DNA of 64,000 nucleotides. Source: Pelomonas sp. Root1237. Lineage in GTDB: Bacteria > Pseudomonadota > Gammaproteobacteria > Burkholderiales > Burkholderiaceae_C. Where the stretch lies: assembly GCF_001425055.1 (NCBI RefSeq), contig NZ_LMDK01000017.1:445502-509501 (forward strand). The letters are read 5' to 3'. The first letter of the stretch is position 1; each line of letters begins with the position of its first letter. The notes beneath the pieces are model-generated. The model ran no database searches. It was not told the origin of the DNA and saw only the letters and a program-made list of their open reading frames with translations. Positions 44,652 through 53,261 of this stretch are shown here, one piece after another. Both the position numbers and the translations under genes were made by a program.

Positions 44652-45872
44652 GTGGCAAGAACACCCGTAAAAAAGGCTATCCCGACCGCAAAAGCTGCGC
44701 CTGCTAAGAAGGCTGCTGCTTCGAAGATGGGAGCAACGGCAACGCCAACGAACGGCGCAGAGCGGACCCGTTCATATATGTCTCAGGAAGACATTCCGGC
44801 ATACGACCTAGACGAGGCGCTGCTAGTCGCAAAGGCGCTGTTGCAGGAGTACGGCGGGCATCCAGCGACCCCGCTAGATGTTGCGGCGGCAATGGACCTT
44901 ACCCCGACAAGCGGAAAGTTTCGAATGCTCTGCGGTTCGTCCATTGCATTCGGACTGACCAGCGGGGGATACAACGCCTCACAAATTGCGCCTACGGCCC
45001 TTGCGAGGCAAATCATTGAGCCCCAAGAAGAAGGGGCTGACCTCGCAGGGCGGCGCGAAGCGGTTATGAAGCCGCGGATTCTGAGAGAGTTCCTCTCAAA
45101 ATACTCGGGATCGCCGCTGCCCCGAGAGGACATCGGAACGAATGTACTTAAGGGTATGAACGTGCCCGCGGATCGGACGAAGGCCGCATGGGACATGATT
45201 TTGCGCACGGCCGATTCGGTAGGGTTCTTGCAGACCATTAAGGAGCGCAAATACGTCAATCTCGGTGGGGTTAAGCCCGCGGGGACCTCGACGCCGTTTG
45301 AAGACGTAGGTTCCTCCACCGAAGCGCCTGCCGAGTCGCAAATCAAAGATCTAGTGCGAAGCGTGCATGAGCCGGAGGCCGCTGCTGTCGCTCAGGAATC
45401 GAAGCGGCCGAGCGTTAACAACGACGCACGGCTGCGACGCGTTTTCATCACGCATGGAAAAAACACCGCCTTTATCGATCCCCTTAAGGAGCTACTTGGC
45501 TTCGGTGAATTGATCCCCGTGGTTTCGATTCACAAGGAGTCTGTTGCCCAGCCTGTTCCAGACAAGGTTATGAATGATATGCGGAGTTGCGGCGCCGCAA
45601 TCATTCACGTTGACGGGGAGATGAAGCTGGCCGACTCTGAAGGGAAAGAGCACACGGTAATTAACGCTAACGTACTCATCGAGATCGGCGCCGCGATGGC
45701 CCTTTATGGAAGGCGGTTTATTTTGCTGGTTCGCGATGGCGTGAGGCTGCCGTCCAATTTACAGGGCCTATACGAAGTGCGATATCAAGGCGAGGCGCTT
45801 GACGGTACGGTAACGATCCGACTTCTGAAGGCGATCAATGAGATGAAGGCGGTATCGCTTCCCAGCGAGTAA
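44652..45872 (+). CDS. TIR-like nucleotide-binding effector with N-terminal DUF5343-like region
   Basis: This 406-residue protein begins with an Ala/Lys/Pro-rich tail (about 1-30, histone-like). A helical region at about 45-205 resembles the DUF5343 type seen before TIR-like domains (segment PLPREDIGTNVLKGMNVPADRT). Its C-terminal domain (about 262-400) matches the predicted TIR-like nucleotide-binding fold: VFITHGKN (264-271), the AIIHVDGE strand, and VLIEIGAAMALYGRRFILLV with Glu344 at the place of the catalytic NADase Glu. Such proteins act as NAD-degrading effectors in abortive phage defence. GTG 44652 follows GGGAG at a good distance; a GTG at 44622 is also in frame. The gene is lower in GC than its flanks. 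Confidence 0.78.
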   Translation: MARTPVKKAIPTAKAAPAKKAAASKMGATATPTNGAERTRSYMSQEDIPAYDLDEALLVAKALLQEYGGHPATPLDVAAAMDLTPTSGKFRMLCGSSIAFGLTSGGYNASQIAPTALARQIIEPQEEGADLAGRREAVMKPRILREFLSKYSGSPLPREDIGTNVLKGMNVPADRTKAAWDMILRTADSVGFLQTIKERKYVNLGGVKPAGTSTPFEDVGSSTEAPAESQIKDLVRSVHEPEAAAVAQESKRPSVNNDARLRRVFITHGKNTAFIDPLKELLGFGELIPVVSIHKESVAQPVPDKVMNDMRSCGAAIIHVDGEMKLADSEGKEHTVINANVLIEIGAAMALYGRRFILLVRDGVRLPSNLQGLYEVRYQGEALDGTVTIRLLKAINEMKAVSLPSE

Positions 45873-45952
45873 TAATATCGGGTGCCGCAGCACACTCCAA
45901 GGCACTATGGCGACCTAAATCGCCTGGGGCAAACTTAGGAAAGAAGTACGAA

Positions 45953-46708
45953 ATGGATGTGGAAACAATCTACGCGGCCCTATTCATTGCTGTACTCGTG
46001 TGGTGGATGTGGCGCGCGAACAATCCCAAGAAGAAGCCCGCACCGCAACCTGAACCTGAGAGCACGGCGTTCACAACGGAACCGGGTAAGCCGGCGCCAG
46101 AAACCGACCCGTTTCTGGATGCCATTGCGGCAGCGCGCCTTTCAGCAGAACGCGAATCACGAACCGAAGGGAATGCGTACAAGAAAGCCGTTGCCGCTCA
46201 ATTCAGCGATGATGAGAAGCTTAAAGCCAGACTAGCTAAATTCGCAAAGGACAATCAGCTGGATTCCGCGCTGGCGCAGTTATGGGATGAAATGCGCAGC
46301 TATCCGGCATGGTCCAAGCGCGACGATTGGCAGCAGTGGAACAAACTGGGTATCGACAACCCCAGTGAAGAGTCTCAAGACTTCAAGAACAAGACCATGC
46401 ATTTCGGCTACCACGGTACAGCGTACAGCATTGTGACGCGCGAGCGGGACGGCATAGAGACAAACACACATATGGATTTCCAGCTACTGGAGAACGGCGA
46501 GGAAGTTTTCGCGATCAGCTGTGAAGTCGTGTACGACGACTACATGACGTGGTACAGACCCGTGGACGTAAAAGCATTCAAAAGGCGCGGCAATTGGGCC
46601 TCGATGCTGGTGCAACTGTTCGCCAAGAAACAGCTGGAATCTGAGAAGAGCAGCGCAAATTTCCGGGCCCGAATGGCTAGCGACATAAAGCAGCGCTTCG
46701 CGGAGTAG
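45953..46708 (+). CDS. Membrane-anchored orphan protein in accessory island
   Basis: This 251-residue protein has a single N-terminal membrane helix (about residues 6-22, WWMW end) and a proline/glutamate-rich linker (about 27-55). The soluble part has an acidic and helical first half and a possible alpha/beta domain (about 150-235, THMDFQLLENGEEVFAISCEV). No family was recognised. It lies 80 nt after the TIR-like gene with similar low-GC codon use and may be a sensor or partner of it. Confidence 0.65.
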   Translation: MDVETIYAALFIAVLVWWMWRANNPKKKPAPQPEPESTAFTTEPGKPAPETDPFLDAIAAARLSAERESRTEGNAYKKAVAAQFSDDEKLKARLAKFAKDNQLDSALAQLWDEMRSYPAWSKRDDWQQWNKLGIDNPSEESQDFKNKTMHFGYHGTAYSIVTRERDGIETNTHMDFQLLENGEEVFAISCEVVYDDYMTWYRPVDVKAFKRRGNWASMLVQLFAKKQLESEKSSANFRARMASDIKQRFAE

Positions 46709-46746
46709 CGGGCAGCAGGGCGAACTTCAACCTTCGAAAGGGAGCT

Positions 46747-47031
46747 ATGTTTGCAAAGGAATGGGCCGTTAGGTACAACGATCATTCGATCGTCGTCAGG
46801 AATAGTCTTTCACTGACCGGAAGCACAGAGGCCAAGCTCTACATTGATGGCAGCAAGGTGGACTCAACGACCGACCGCTTTGCCATGGCTGGAACGCCCG
46901 TCCTGAGGGGGGCGATTAAGCGAGAAGATGGGCCCCCTGAGGAGGTTGAGGTCTACGCGAAGTCCGGACTCTTTAGCGTAAAAATCCGAATCTGCGTCGG
47001 CGGCAAGCAGGTATTCAGCGACGGCTTTTAG
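46747..47031 (+). CDS. Small beta-rich orphan protein in accessory island
   Basis: This 94-residue protein is predicted to be a small beta-sandwich: alternating strands such as HSIVVRNSLSLTG, EAKLYIDGSKVDST, RGAIKREDG, EEVEVYAKSG and FSVKIRICVGG. No signal peptide or membrane helix is seen. GGGAG sits just upstream of ATG 46747, and it is 38 nt after the previous gene on the same strand. Its small size next to a TIR-like effector would suit a regulator, inhibitor or sensor; this is speculation. The 242 bp that follow hold no recognised gene. Confidence 0.6.
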   Translation: MFAKEWAVRYNDHSIVVRNSLSLTGSTEAKLYIDGSKVDSTTDRFAMAGTPVLRGAIKREDGPPEEVEVYAKSGLFSVKIRICVGGKQVFSDGF

Positions 47032-47273
47032 GCTTTGCCGAGGCGCGGCGGCGCGCTCCTAGATGTTTATCTTTAAGGCGCGAGGCTTACCTCAATCAGG
47101 CTCAAAGGGACTCTCTCAGTCGCCGCGCGCCTTGCGGTCATGCCAACACCCCAGCGGATGGCCGCGTCGAAAGCCTGGTGGCTGCCAGCGTGGCCGGCCG
47201 CCAATGTAGAGAAGCCCGCGCTTCTTCAAGCTCACTCGACACGCGCTAGGCTGGCGCCCTCCAGGATGCCGCC

Positions 47274-48338
47274 ATGACCACCGCCGCCTCGCCACCCGCC
47301 ATCGTCTCCATCTCGCCCCTGGGCATGCCCTGGGAGACGCTCGACCCCTTCCTGTTCTGCGTCCACCACGACGACGCCTACCCGCCCGGCAATGGCCGCT
47401 ACGGGCCGGATGCGGCGCTGCTGAAGGGCCGCCAGATCGGCTCGGACTTCTCAGGGCAGGGCGGCTGGAGCATGTATCACGGCGAGCAGGTGCCCGGCTT
47501 CCCGGCCCACCCGCACCGCGGCTTCGAGACGGTGACGATCGTGCGCCAGGGCCGCATCGATCACGCCGACTCGCTGGGCGCCGGCGCGCGATTCGGGGGC
47601 GGCGACGTGCAGTGGCTCACCGCTGGCCAGGGCATCGTGCACGCGGAGATGTTCCCGCTGCTGCACACGGACAAGCCCAACCCGCTGGAGCTGTTCCAGA
47701 TCTGGCTCAACCTGCCGGCCGCCAGCAAGATGGTGGCGCCGCACTTCACGATGTTCTGGTCGCAGGAGATCCCGCGGCACCGCTTCGTCGACGACGCCGG
47801 GCACGCGACCGACGTCGTCTGCATCGCCGGTGCCCTGCCAACGCCCGCCGGGGTGACCCAGCCGCTGGCGCCGCCGCCTGATTCCTGGGCCTCGCGCCAG
47901 CAGGCAGACGTGGCCATCTGGACCCTGCGCCTGGCGCCGGGTGCGCAGTGGGTGCTGCCGCCGGCGACGGGCGCGGACACGCGCCGCAAGCTCTACTTCT
48001 TTGCCGGCGCACGGATCACCGTCGATGGCCATGCCGTGGCCACGCGGCACGCGATCGAGCTGCGAGCCGGCGCCGCGGTCACGCTCGTCAATGGCGGAGA
48101 AACAGCAGCCGAGTTGCTGATGCTGCAGGGCCGCCCCATCGGCGAGCCCGTCGCCCAATACGGCCCCTTCGTCATGAACACGCAGCAGGAGCTGCACCAG
48201 GCCTTCGAGGACTACCGCCGCACCCAGTTCGGCGGCTGGCCCTGGAGCGACCCGGCGCCGGTGCATGGTGACGAGGCCGGCCGCTTCGCACGGCATGCCG
48301 ACGGCCGGACGGAACTGTTCCCGTCGCAGGAGGATTGA
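47274..48338 (+). CDS. Pirin-family cupin protein
   Basis: This 354-residue bicupin has the pirin signature with iron-binding residues His79, His81 (AHPHRGFET), His123 and Glu125 (GQGIVHAEMF), matching human pirin His56/His58/His101/Glu103. The C-terminal cupin (about 185-300) is degenerate. Bacterial pirins act as quercetin dioxygenases or redox-related regulators; the function here is unproven. It marks the return to high-GC chromosomal DNA after the island. Confidence 0.92.
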   Translation: MTTAASPPAIVSISPLGMPWETLDPFLFCVHHDDAYPPGNGRYGPDAALLKGRQIGSDFSGQGGWSMYHGEQVPGFPAHPHRGFETVTIVRQGRIDHADSLGAGARFGGGDVQWLTAGQGIVHAEMFPLLHTDKPNPLELFQIWLNLPAASKMVAPHFTMFWSQEIPRHRFVDDAGHATDVVCIAGALPTPAGVTQPLAPPPDSWASRQQADVAIWTLRLAPGAQWVLPPATGADTRRKLYFFAGARITVDGHAVATRHAIELRAGAAVTLVNGGETAAELLMLQGRPIGEPVAQYGPFVMNTQQELHQAFEDYRRTQFGGWPWSDPAPVHGDEAGRFARHADGRTELFPSQED

Positions 48339-48343
48339 TCGTT

Positions 48344-48634
48344 CTATCCGCCCGCCCTGAGCCGGTGGATCTCCTCGAGCAGGTCCACCACCAGCGCCGC
48401 GAGTTCCTGGTTGGCGTCGAAGTCCTGTTCGATGGCCAGCAGCCGGCCGGCGCGGTGCAGATGCGGGCTGGCGAAGCGCCGGCTTTCGCCTTCGCCACTG
48501 TGGCAGCCCAGCAGGCCGGCATCCAGCCGCTGGCTCAGCCAGTCGACGCTGACGCCGCAGGCGCAGGCCAGCTCTTCGAGCGTCAGCGTCTGCTCGTCGA
48601 TGACCACGCCGACCAGCACATCACCGTCGTTCAT
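48344..48634 (-). CDS. cbpM: Chaperone-modulator protein CbpM
   Basis: This 96-residue MerR-like helix-turn-helix protein of the CbpM type binds CbpA and blocks its co-chaperone and DNA-binding activities. Visible hallmarks are the short LTLEELACACGVSVDWLSQRLDAGLLG helix set and the C-terminal coiled LAALVVDLLEEIHRLR helix. It is translated with cbpA: its start (48634) overlaps the cbpA stop by 4 nt. This gene order is the usual one for the pair. Confidence 0.88.
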   Translation of the reverse strand: MNDGDVLVGVVIDEQTLTLEELACACGVSVDWLSQRLDAGLLGCHSGEGESRRFASPHLHRAGRLLAIEQDFDANQELAALVVDLLEEIHRLRAGG

Positions 48635-49599
48635 GGCTCGCCTTCTGCGCGGGGGTGGAAGTCACGACCGACGGCAGCGGCCATGACCTCGTAGGCGGCA
48701 CGCGCGCCCGGCAGCGTGGAGGGCGGCAGCACGACCTCGACCTCCAGCACCATGTCGCCTGCCGGCTCACCTGCCAGACCGCGGCCCTTCAAGCGCAGGC
48801 GCTTGCCATGCGGTGTGTCCGGTGGCACGGTCACGCTGACCGTGCCGGCAGGCGTGGCGGCGCTCACGTCGCCGCCCAGCGCGGCCTCCCAGGGCGTCAG
48901 CGGCAGCTGTTCATGTACGTCACGGCTCTTCTCACGGGCGACGTCCTTGAACTGGATCTCCAGGTACAGGTCGCCGCTCGCGCCGCCGCCACGGCCCGCC
49001 GAGCCCTGTGCCGGCAGGCGGATGTGCTGGCCCGCGCGTATGCCCTTGGGGATGCGGACCTGCACGTTGCGCACGACGACGGCACGGTGGCCCTGCTCGT
49101 CCGGCGCCAGGCCGCGCACGTTGACCGAGCGTACGGCGCCGTCGATGGCGTCTGAGGCGTCGATGACCAGCTTGACGTGCTCATCGGTCCCGCGTTCGGG
49201 CTTGGCGTCTGGCGGCTCGGGCTTGGCATCGCGGCCGAACATGCTGGTGAAGAAGTCGCTGAAGCCCTGGCCAGCGCGCCCCGCGGTCGCTCCGCCTTCA
49301 TAGGTGAAGCCCTGCTGCCAGTCGCTGGGGAGCTCGGGCTCGGCGGGTTTGCCGGCGCCAGTGGTCGCCTGCTGCAGCGCCTGGTGCCGCCGGCGCACGC
49401 CGTCATAGGCGACGCGGCGCTGCGGGTCGGCCAGCACGTCGTAGGCCTCGTTGATGCGGGCCATGGACGCATGCGCATCGGCGGACTGGTTCACGTCGGG
49501 GTGAAGCAGCCGCGCCTGACGCCGGTAGGCCTGCTTGATGGCAGCCGCATCGGCATCGGCGGCGACACCCATGACCCGGTAATAGTCTTCAAAACGCAT
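48631..49599 (-). CDS. cbpA: DnaJ-like co-chaperone / curved-DNA-binding protein CbpA
   Basis: This 322-residue DnaJ-type protein has a J domain (residues 1-70) with HPD at 33-35, which activates DnaK. A glycine-poor linker and the CTDI/CTDII substrate-binding domains follow (about 130-300; KGIRAGQHIRLPAQGSAGRGG and TPHGKRLRLKGRGLAG). There is no zinc-finger domain, so it is CbpA-like rather than DnaJ. Its partner CbpM is encoded right downstream. Confidence 0.92.
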   Translation of the reverse strand: MRFEDYYRVMGVAADADAAAIKQAYRRQARLLHPDVNQSADAHASMARINEAYDVLADPQRRVAYDGVRRRHQALQQATTGAGKPAEPELPSDWQQGFTYEGGATAGRAGQGFSDFFTSMFGRDAKPEPPDAKPERGTDEHVKLVIDASDAIDGAVRSVNVRGLAPDEQGHRAVVVRNVQVRIPKGIRAGQHIRLPAQGSAGRGGGASGDLYLEIQFKDVAREKSRDVHEQLPLTPWEAALGGDVSAATPAGTVSVTVPPDTPHGKRLRLKGRGLAGEPAGDMVLEVEVVLPPSTLPGARAAYEVMAAAVGRDFHPRAEGEP

Positions 49600-49667
49600 G
49601 GTCCGAGTATGGAATTGCGGCGCGCAGGGACTGTCGGACGGGGCCGCCTTCCGCGGCGGACGGGTTC

Positions 49668-49955
49668 CTACGCCGCGGCGTTGACAGGCCCCAGCTCCCG
49701 CAGCCAGGTCCAGGGGTAGATGCCGCGGTCGTGGCCGTCGCTGAAGATGAGGTTCAGGGCGTAGCGGCCCACCGGCACGGCATCGACCAGCTCGGCCGGT
49801 GCGGGTGCGGGCTCGCCGCGCTCGGCGCGAGCACGGCAGCCGCCGCAGCGGCAGACGGCGCGCAGCCGGGCGGCTGGCAGCTCGGCCGCGCCGTCGGGCC
49901 AGCGCAGGTGCAGCGCGGCGGGTGTCAGCTCGACGGCTTGCGGGAGATCGCTCAT
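49668..49955 (-). CDS. DUF971 (GBBH-like N-terminal domain) protein
   Basis: This 95-residue protein matches the small DUF971 fold found at the N-terminus of gamma-butyrobetaine hydroxylase-like proteins: LRWPDGAAELPAARLRAVCRCGGCRA, then AVPVGRYALNLIFSDGHDRGIYPWTWLREL. The CRCGGC cysteines could bind a metal or iron-sulfur cluster. Stand-alone copies are common in Proteobacteria near iron-sulfur or Mrp-type genes. Its ATG (49955) overlaps the stop of the HEAT-repeat gene by 4 nt (ATGA). Confidence 0.88.
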   Translation of the reverse strand: MSDLPQAVELTPAALHLRWPDGAAELPAARLRAVCRCGGCRARAERGEPAPAPAELVDAVPVGRYALNLIFSDGHDRGIYPWTWLRELGPVNAAA

Positions 49956-50293
49956 CGGTCCACCCCGGCCGGTGCGCCCAGGCGTTGCAGCGACAGGCGC
50001 ACCGCCTTGCGGACTTCCGGGTCGGGGTCGGCAGCGGCGGCTTGCAGGGCGGGAACGGCAGTCACGTCGCCGATGTCGCCCAGCGCGATGGCCGCTTCCT
50101 TGCGCAAGTTGCCGGCGGGGTGGATGAGGGCCTCGCTCAGCTCGGGTACGGCTCGCACGTCGCCGATGCGGCCGAGTGCACGGGCGGCGCGCAGGCGGAC
50201 CTGCCAGTAGTCGTCGGCCATGGCCTCGCGCAGCGCGGTGGCGGCGGCCGTGGCGCGCAGCTTGCCGAGCGTGGAGGCGGGGCGAGGCGGCAT
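49952..50293 (-). CDS. HEAT-repeat protein (C-terminal part of an apparently frameshifted gene)
   Basis: This 113-residue reading frame begins at ATG 50293 and encodes HEAT/PBS-lyase-type repeats: ALREAMADDYWQVRLRAARALGRIGD, VRAVPELSEALIHPAGNLRKEAAIALGDIGD and VTAVPALQAAAADPDPEVRKAVRLSLQRLG. The repeats upstream continue in another frame (see 50294-50420), so the 5' part of the real gene seems lost to a frameshift. It is followed by DUF971 with a 4-nt overlap. The likely function is protein-protein scaffolding. Confidence 0.7.
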   Translation of the reverse strand: MPPRPASTLGKLRATAAATALREAMADDYWQVRLRAARALGRIGDVRAVPELSEALIHPAGNLRKEAAIALGDIGDVTAVPALQAAAADPDPEVRKAVRLSLQRLGAPAGVDR

Positions 50294-50420
50294 GGGCTAG
50301 CAGACGTTCGCCGGAGCGCGGGTCCTTCAGCTCCGTGAGGGACTGGGCGGCGGCAGTGGCGACTTCGGGTGTGTCGCTCAGCGCAGCGGCCAGCGCGTCA
50401 ACGACGGCGGGTTCGCTCAG
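50294..50420 (-). pseudogene. Out-of-frame 5' fragment of the HEAT-repeat gene
   Basis: In a different frame from the main HEAT part, this segment encodes WLSEPAVVDALAAALSD and EVATAAAQSLTELKDPRSG, then ERLLAHAASP, which is a clear HEAT repeat. Typical homologous proteins run from here straight into the repeats at 49952-50293. No start codon was found in this frame close by, and the frames change near 50290. A frameshift mutation or a sequencing error is likely. Confidence 0.55.
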
Positions 50421-51193
50421 CCACCCGCATGCTGCAGCTGATAGTCGCGCAGCGAGCGCAGCAGCGCCTGCTGGCGCGCGCCGGGCTGCAGCTGCCGCGC
50501 CACTTGCTCGAAGCGCCCCACGTTGCCGGCGTTCAGGAAGGGCCCGACGTTCTCGGCCACCGACTGCGCGGCCTGCCAGCCACCGGTGTGGACGAGGCCG
50601 ACGAACATGTCGTCGTAGCCGCTGGACAGGCCGAGCTGCTGCCACTGCTGCAGGACCGGATAGGCCTTGGCAAGCAGCACGGCGTCATAGGTTCGGCCCA
50701 GTGCCGCAACGGCAGCCGCCGCGGTCTCGGCCGAAGGTGGCAGCCGAGCGGCGAGCGCCAGCGCCGCGGCCTGCACATGGCCGTCGGGGAAGGCCAGCAG
50801 CTCGCGCGCCCACGCGGCCTGGTCGGCGGGGCTGCCATGGGCGGTGAGGCGGTCCAGTTGCTCGAGCAGCAGGCGCACCACCTCGAAGTGCTCGTCCAGA
50901 CCTTCGCCGCGGGTCAGGCGGCAGCTGTCGGCGGCGTGGCAGCGAATCAAGGTGCGCAGCGCCTGCGCCGGCGGCGCGCTGCCGAGCGATGCAACCGCGG
51001 CGGGCTCGACAGCGGCTGTGGCAGCCGGCAGCGGCCCGGCTGGCGACGAGGCGCTGGCGGAAGGGGCTTGCGCCAGCGCCCCAGGCGAAGCGGGCCGGGC
51101 GGTGGCGGCGACCGGCACGGCGTCGCCCCGCTGCGTCCACCACAGCCCGGCCACCACGGCCGCGGCGGCGGCCAGCGCAAGCAGTGCCTTCAT
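50417..51193 (-). CDS. Exported or membrane-anchored helical-repeat protein
   Basis: This 258-residue protein has an N-terminal hydrophobic anchor or signal (about residues 2-18) and an Ala/Pro-rich linker (about 25-65). The helical domain (about 75-255) has repeat-like helices (TLIRCHAADSCRLTRGEGL, HFEVVRLLLEQLDRL) and two cysteines. No family was recognised. The ATG at 51193 lies just after the stop of the lysozyme-like gene, and the GTG two codons upstream also overlaps it. It may be its operon partner. Confidence 0.65.
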   Translation of the reverse strand: MKALLALAAAAAVVAGLWWTQRGDAVPVAATARPASPGALAQAPSASASSPAGPLPAATAAVEPAAVASLGSAPPAQALRTLIRCHAADSCRLTRGEGLDEHFEVVRLLLEQLDRLTAHGSPADQAAWARELLAFPDGHVQAAALALAARLPPSAETAAAAVAALGRTYDAVLLAKAYPVLQQWQQLGLSSGYDDMFVGLVHTGGWQAAQSVAENVGPFLNAGNVGRFEQVARQLQPGARQQALLRSLRDYQLQHAGG

Positions 51194-51199
51194 CGCCAC

Positions 51200-53251
51200 T
51201 CAGGGCTGCAGCGCGAGGAAGGCCGCGGCCGGCCAGCGGTTGGTCCGGCAATAGGCGGCGTTGCCGGAACGCACCAGGCAGGCGTTGACGAGGGCCGTGC
51301 CGAAGGGGCCGTAGACGTCGGTCTCGGCGGCGCCGTTGCGGGTCACGGTCTCGGTGCAATGGAAGCGGTGCGCCATGGAGCGCGCCGCGCCCCGCGGGCA
51401 GTCGCCATTGCCGGCGGCTGCGGCGGCCAGAGCCTTGCTCCAGATCGGCATCGCCAGCGCCACGCCGTCGACGACCGTCGCACGGTTGGCCGTGCAGACC
51501 GCGCCGCCTGCGCCATCCACGCAGGCCTGCACCGCTGCGGCCGTGAAGGGGCCGTAGGTGGAGCTGGTGCTCATGCACTGGCGCAGATGGTTGTCGTAGC
51601 GCGTGCCATTGGGGCAATGGGCGTGCTTCTGTGCCGACGGCGTGGCGGTCGGTAGCGCCCAACTGGCCAGCGTGGACGCCGGGTAGAGGTTGCCGGCAAA
51701 GATCCAGCCCTCGCGCAGCACGCCGTCGTTGTGCGTGTACTCGACGCGGTAGTAGAGGTTGTTGGCCGAGGCGGTGCCGAACACCTCCTTGACCTGCACG
51801 GCGGTGTTGGCCGGGATGGCGACGAGCAGGGCGCCGCCCGGTGTGGCGCGCATGTTGAGGTTGGGCACGACCTTGACCCAGTCGCCCGCATAGGCGATGG
51901 CGCCGGGGCCGGCTGGCGCGGCACCTACCGCCAGCGTGGCATGCGTGCCGGCATCTCCTGCGTCGACCCAGCCATCGGTCAGCGCGCCATTGATGTCGGC
52001 ACGGATGCGATACAGGCGCTTCTGCTGCTGCGCGCCGCTGACCATGAAGTCCAGCACCTGGTAGGTGCCCGCCGCCGCCTGGCCCAGCACCATGCCGCCC
52101 GGCGCCGAGCGCAGGTCCAGCGGCTGCAGCGTGGCGATCGCGCTGGCCAGCGACTGCAGGCCGGGCACCTGGGCGCGGCAGAGCTGGTGGCGGTTGTGGT
52201 CGATGCGGGCGTAGCTGGCCGTCTGCGCGACATACACCTGCGTGATGCTGCCTTCGTCGAAGCTGGCTCGGCCGGCCAGGCAGGCGGCGTCGCGCACGTC
52301 GTCCACGCACTCAAGCGTGTTGTTGCCGGCCAGCACGCAGGCGGCGGCGCCGACCTGCAGCAGCTTGCCGGGCTCGACGTTGCCGCCCACCGGCACGGGG
52401 CAGCTGGGGCCGTTGTCCATCAGGCAGGCCACGTCGATGCCGGCGGCCTTGCTGAGGTCGGTGATGTCGACCAGCCAGAGCTTCGCGTCGTAGTTATCGC
52501 GGTAGCCGTTGTCCTTGGCCACGTTGACATCCGACCCGTTCTGCCAGCGGCAGACCTTGGTGGGGCCGCCGTTGTAGGCCGACCAGGCCGAGCGCGCGCG
52601 GCCGCGCCAGTACTCGTCGACCTGTGCCGTCGTGCCCGTCGGCGTCGTCACGCCACCCATGCAGGAAGCCGGTGCGGCCTCCCACGCCGCGTAGTAGATG
52701 TCGATCGCGTAGGTGAAGTTCTGCATCATGTTCCAGCCCTTGCCTTCCTGGAGCTGGACGAAGTGATAGCGGTCGTCGACCTGCATCATTCCGTGGCCGT
52801 GGCCACTGTCGCCGCGCATCATCTTCAGCGCATAGGGCTGACCGGCAGACAGCTGCGCGTCGCGGTAGTGCGACCAGAAGGTCTCCTGGCGCAGCGTTGC
52901 GTAGGTGCCGCGCTGGAAGGCTTCCAGCTCGCGCGCCGACACTGCCGGCTTGCGCGAGCGCAGGTAGCGGTCGCTCGCGTCACGGATGACCGGGTACATC
53001 GCCTGCATGTAGCGCTTGCGCTCGTCGACGAGGCTGGCGGACGCGTCGTTGAAGATGGTGCCGGGGTAGTTGCCGCGCACGAAGCTGTCCGGACCGAAGG
53101 CGTTGGCGTCGCAGCCCGAAGGGGCGCGGCCATGGGTCCAGGTGCCACCGACCTTGTTGGTGCAGGCCCAGTCGTTGGGCGTGGGCGTGTAGCCGGCATG
53201 GGCCGTGGTGGCCAGGCCAAGACACAGGGCGAAGAGAGCAAGTGCTTTCAT
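51200..53251 (-). CDS. Lysozyme/lytic-transglycosylase-like protein with SH3-like domains
   Basis: This 683-residue secreted protein has a signal peptide (about 1-19). An SLT-like glycoside hydrolase region (about 105-225) has Glu123 (RQETFWSHY) as candidate catalytic acid, GMMQVDDRYH (154-163) like the GLMQI block and SAYNGG later. At least two SH3-type segments follow (LDLRSAPGG, LNMRATPGG). The C-terminus has repeated CMSTSSTYGPFTAAAVQACV-type modules with conserved cysteines, found twice more with variation. It probably cleaves or binds peptidoglycan; the activity is unproven. Confidence 0.8.
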   Translation of the reverse strand: MKALALFALCLGLATTAHAGYTPTPNDWACTNKVGGTWTHGRAPSGCDANAFGPDSFVRGNYPGTIFNDASASLVDERKRYMQAMYPVIRDASDRYLRSRKPAVSARELEAFQRGTYATLRQETFWSHYRDAQLSAGQPYALKMMRGDSGHGHGMMQVDDRYHFVQLQEGKGWNMMQNFTYAIDIYYAAWEAAPASCMGGVTTPTGTTAQVDEYWRGRARSAWSAYNGGPTKVCRWQNGSDVNVAKDNGYRDNYDAKLWLVDITDLSKAAGIDVACLMDNGPSCPVPVGGNVEPGKLLQVGAAACVLAGNNTLECVDDVRDAACLAGRASFDEGSITQVYVAQTASYARIDHNRHQLCRAQVPGLQSLASAIATLQPLDLRSAPGGMVLGQAAAGTYQVLDFMVSGAQQQKRLYRIRADINGALTDGWVDAGDAGTHATLAVGAAPAGPGAIAYAGDWVKVVPNLNMRATPGGALLVAIPANTAVQVKEVFGTASANNLYYRVEYTHNDGVLREGWIFAGNLYPASTLASWALPTATPSAQKHAHCPNGTRYDNHLRQCMSTSSTYGPFTAAAVQACVDGAGGAVCTANRATVVDGVALAMPIWSKALAAAAAGNGDCPRGAARSMAHRFHCTETVTRNGAAETDVYGPFGTALVNACLVRSGNAAYCRTNRWPAAAFLALQP

Positions 53252-53261
53252 GGCGGCCTCC

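Larger units (their letters stand above)
44451..47031 (+). mobile_element. Putative accessory (defence-type) island with recombinase remnant
   Basis: The segment begins with a hairpin and a truncated tyrosine-recombinase start and carries three genes without homologues among the neighbours. Codon use is clearly less GC-biased than in flanking genes: I count 25 G/C in 60 nt at 46201-46260 against 45 in 60 nt at 47281-47340. Flanking genes are ordinary chromosomal genes. No direct repeats were recognised at the edges, so the boundaries are approximate. The recombinase is broken, so the island looks immobile now. Confidence 0.5.

Noticed and set aside
47032-47273. Attachment-site repeat at the right edge of the island
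   Set aside because: I found no direct repeat matching the left edge (44355-44500); only GC-rich, unrelated sequence was seen.
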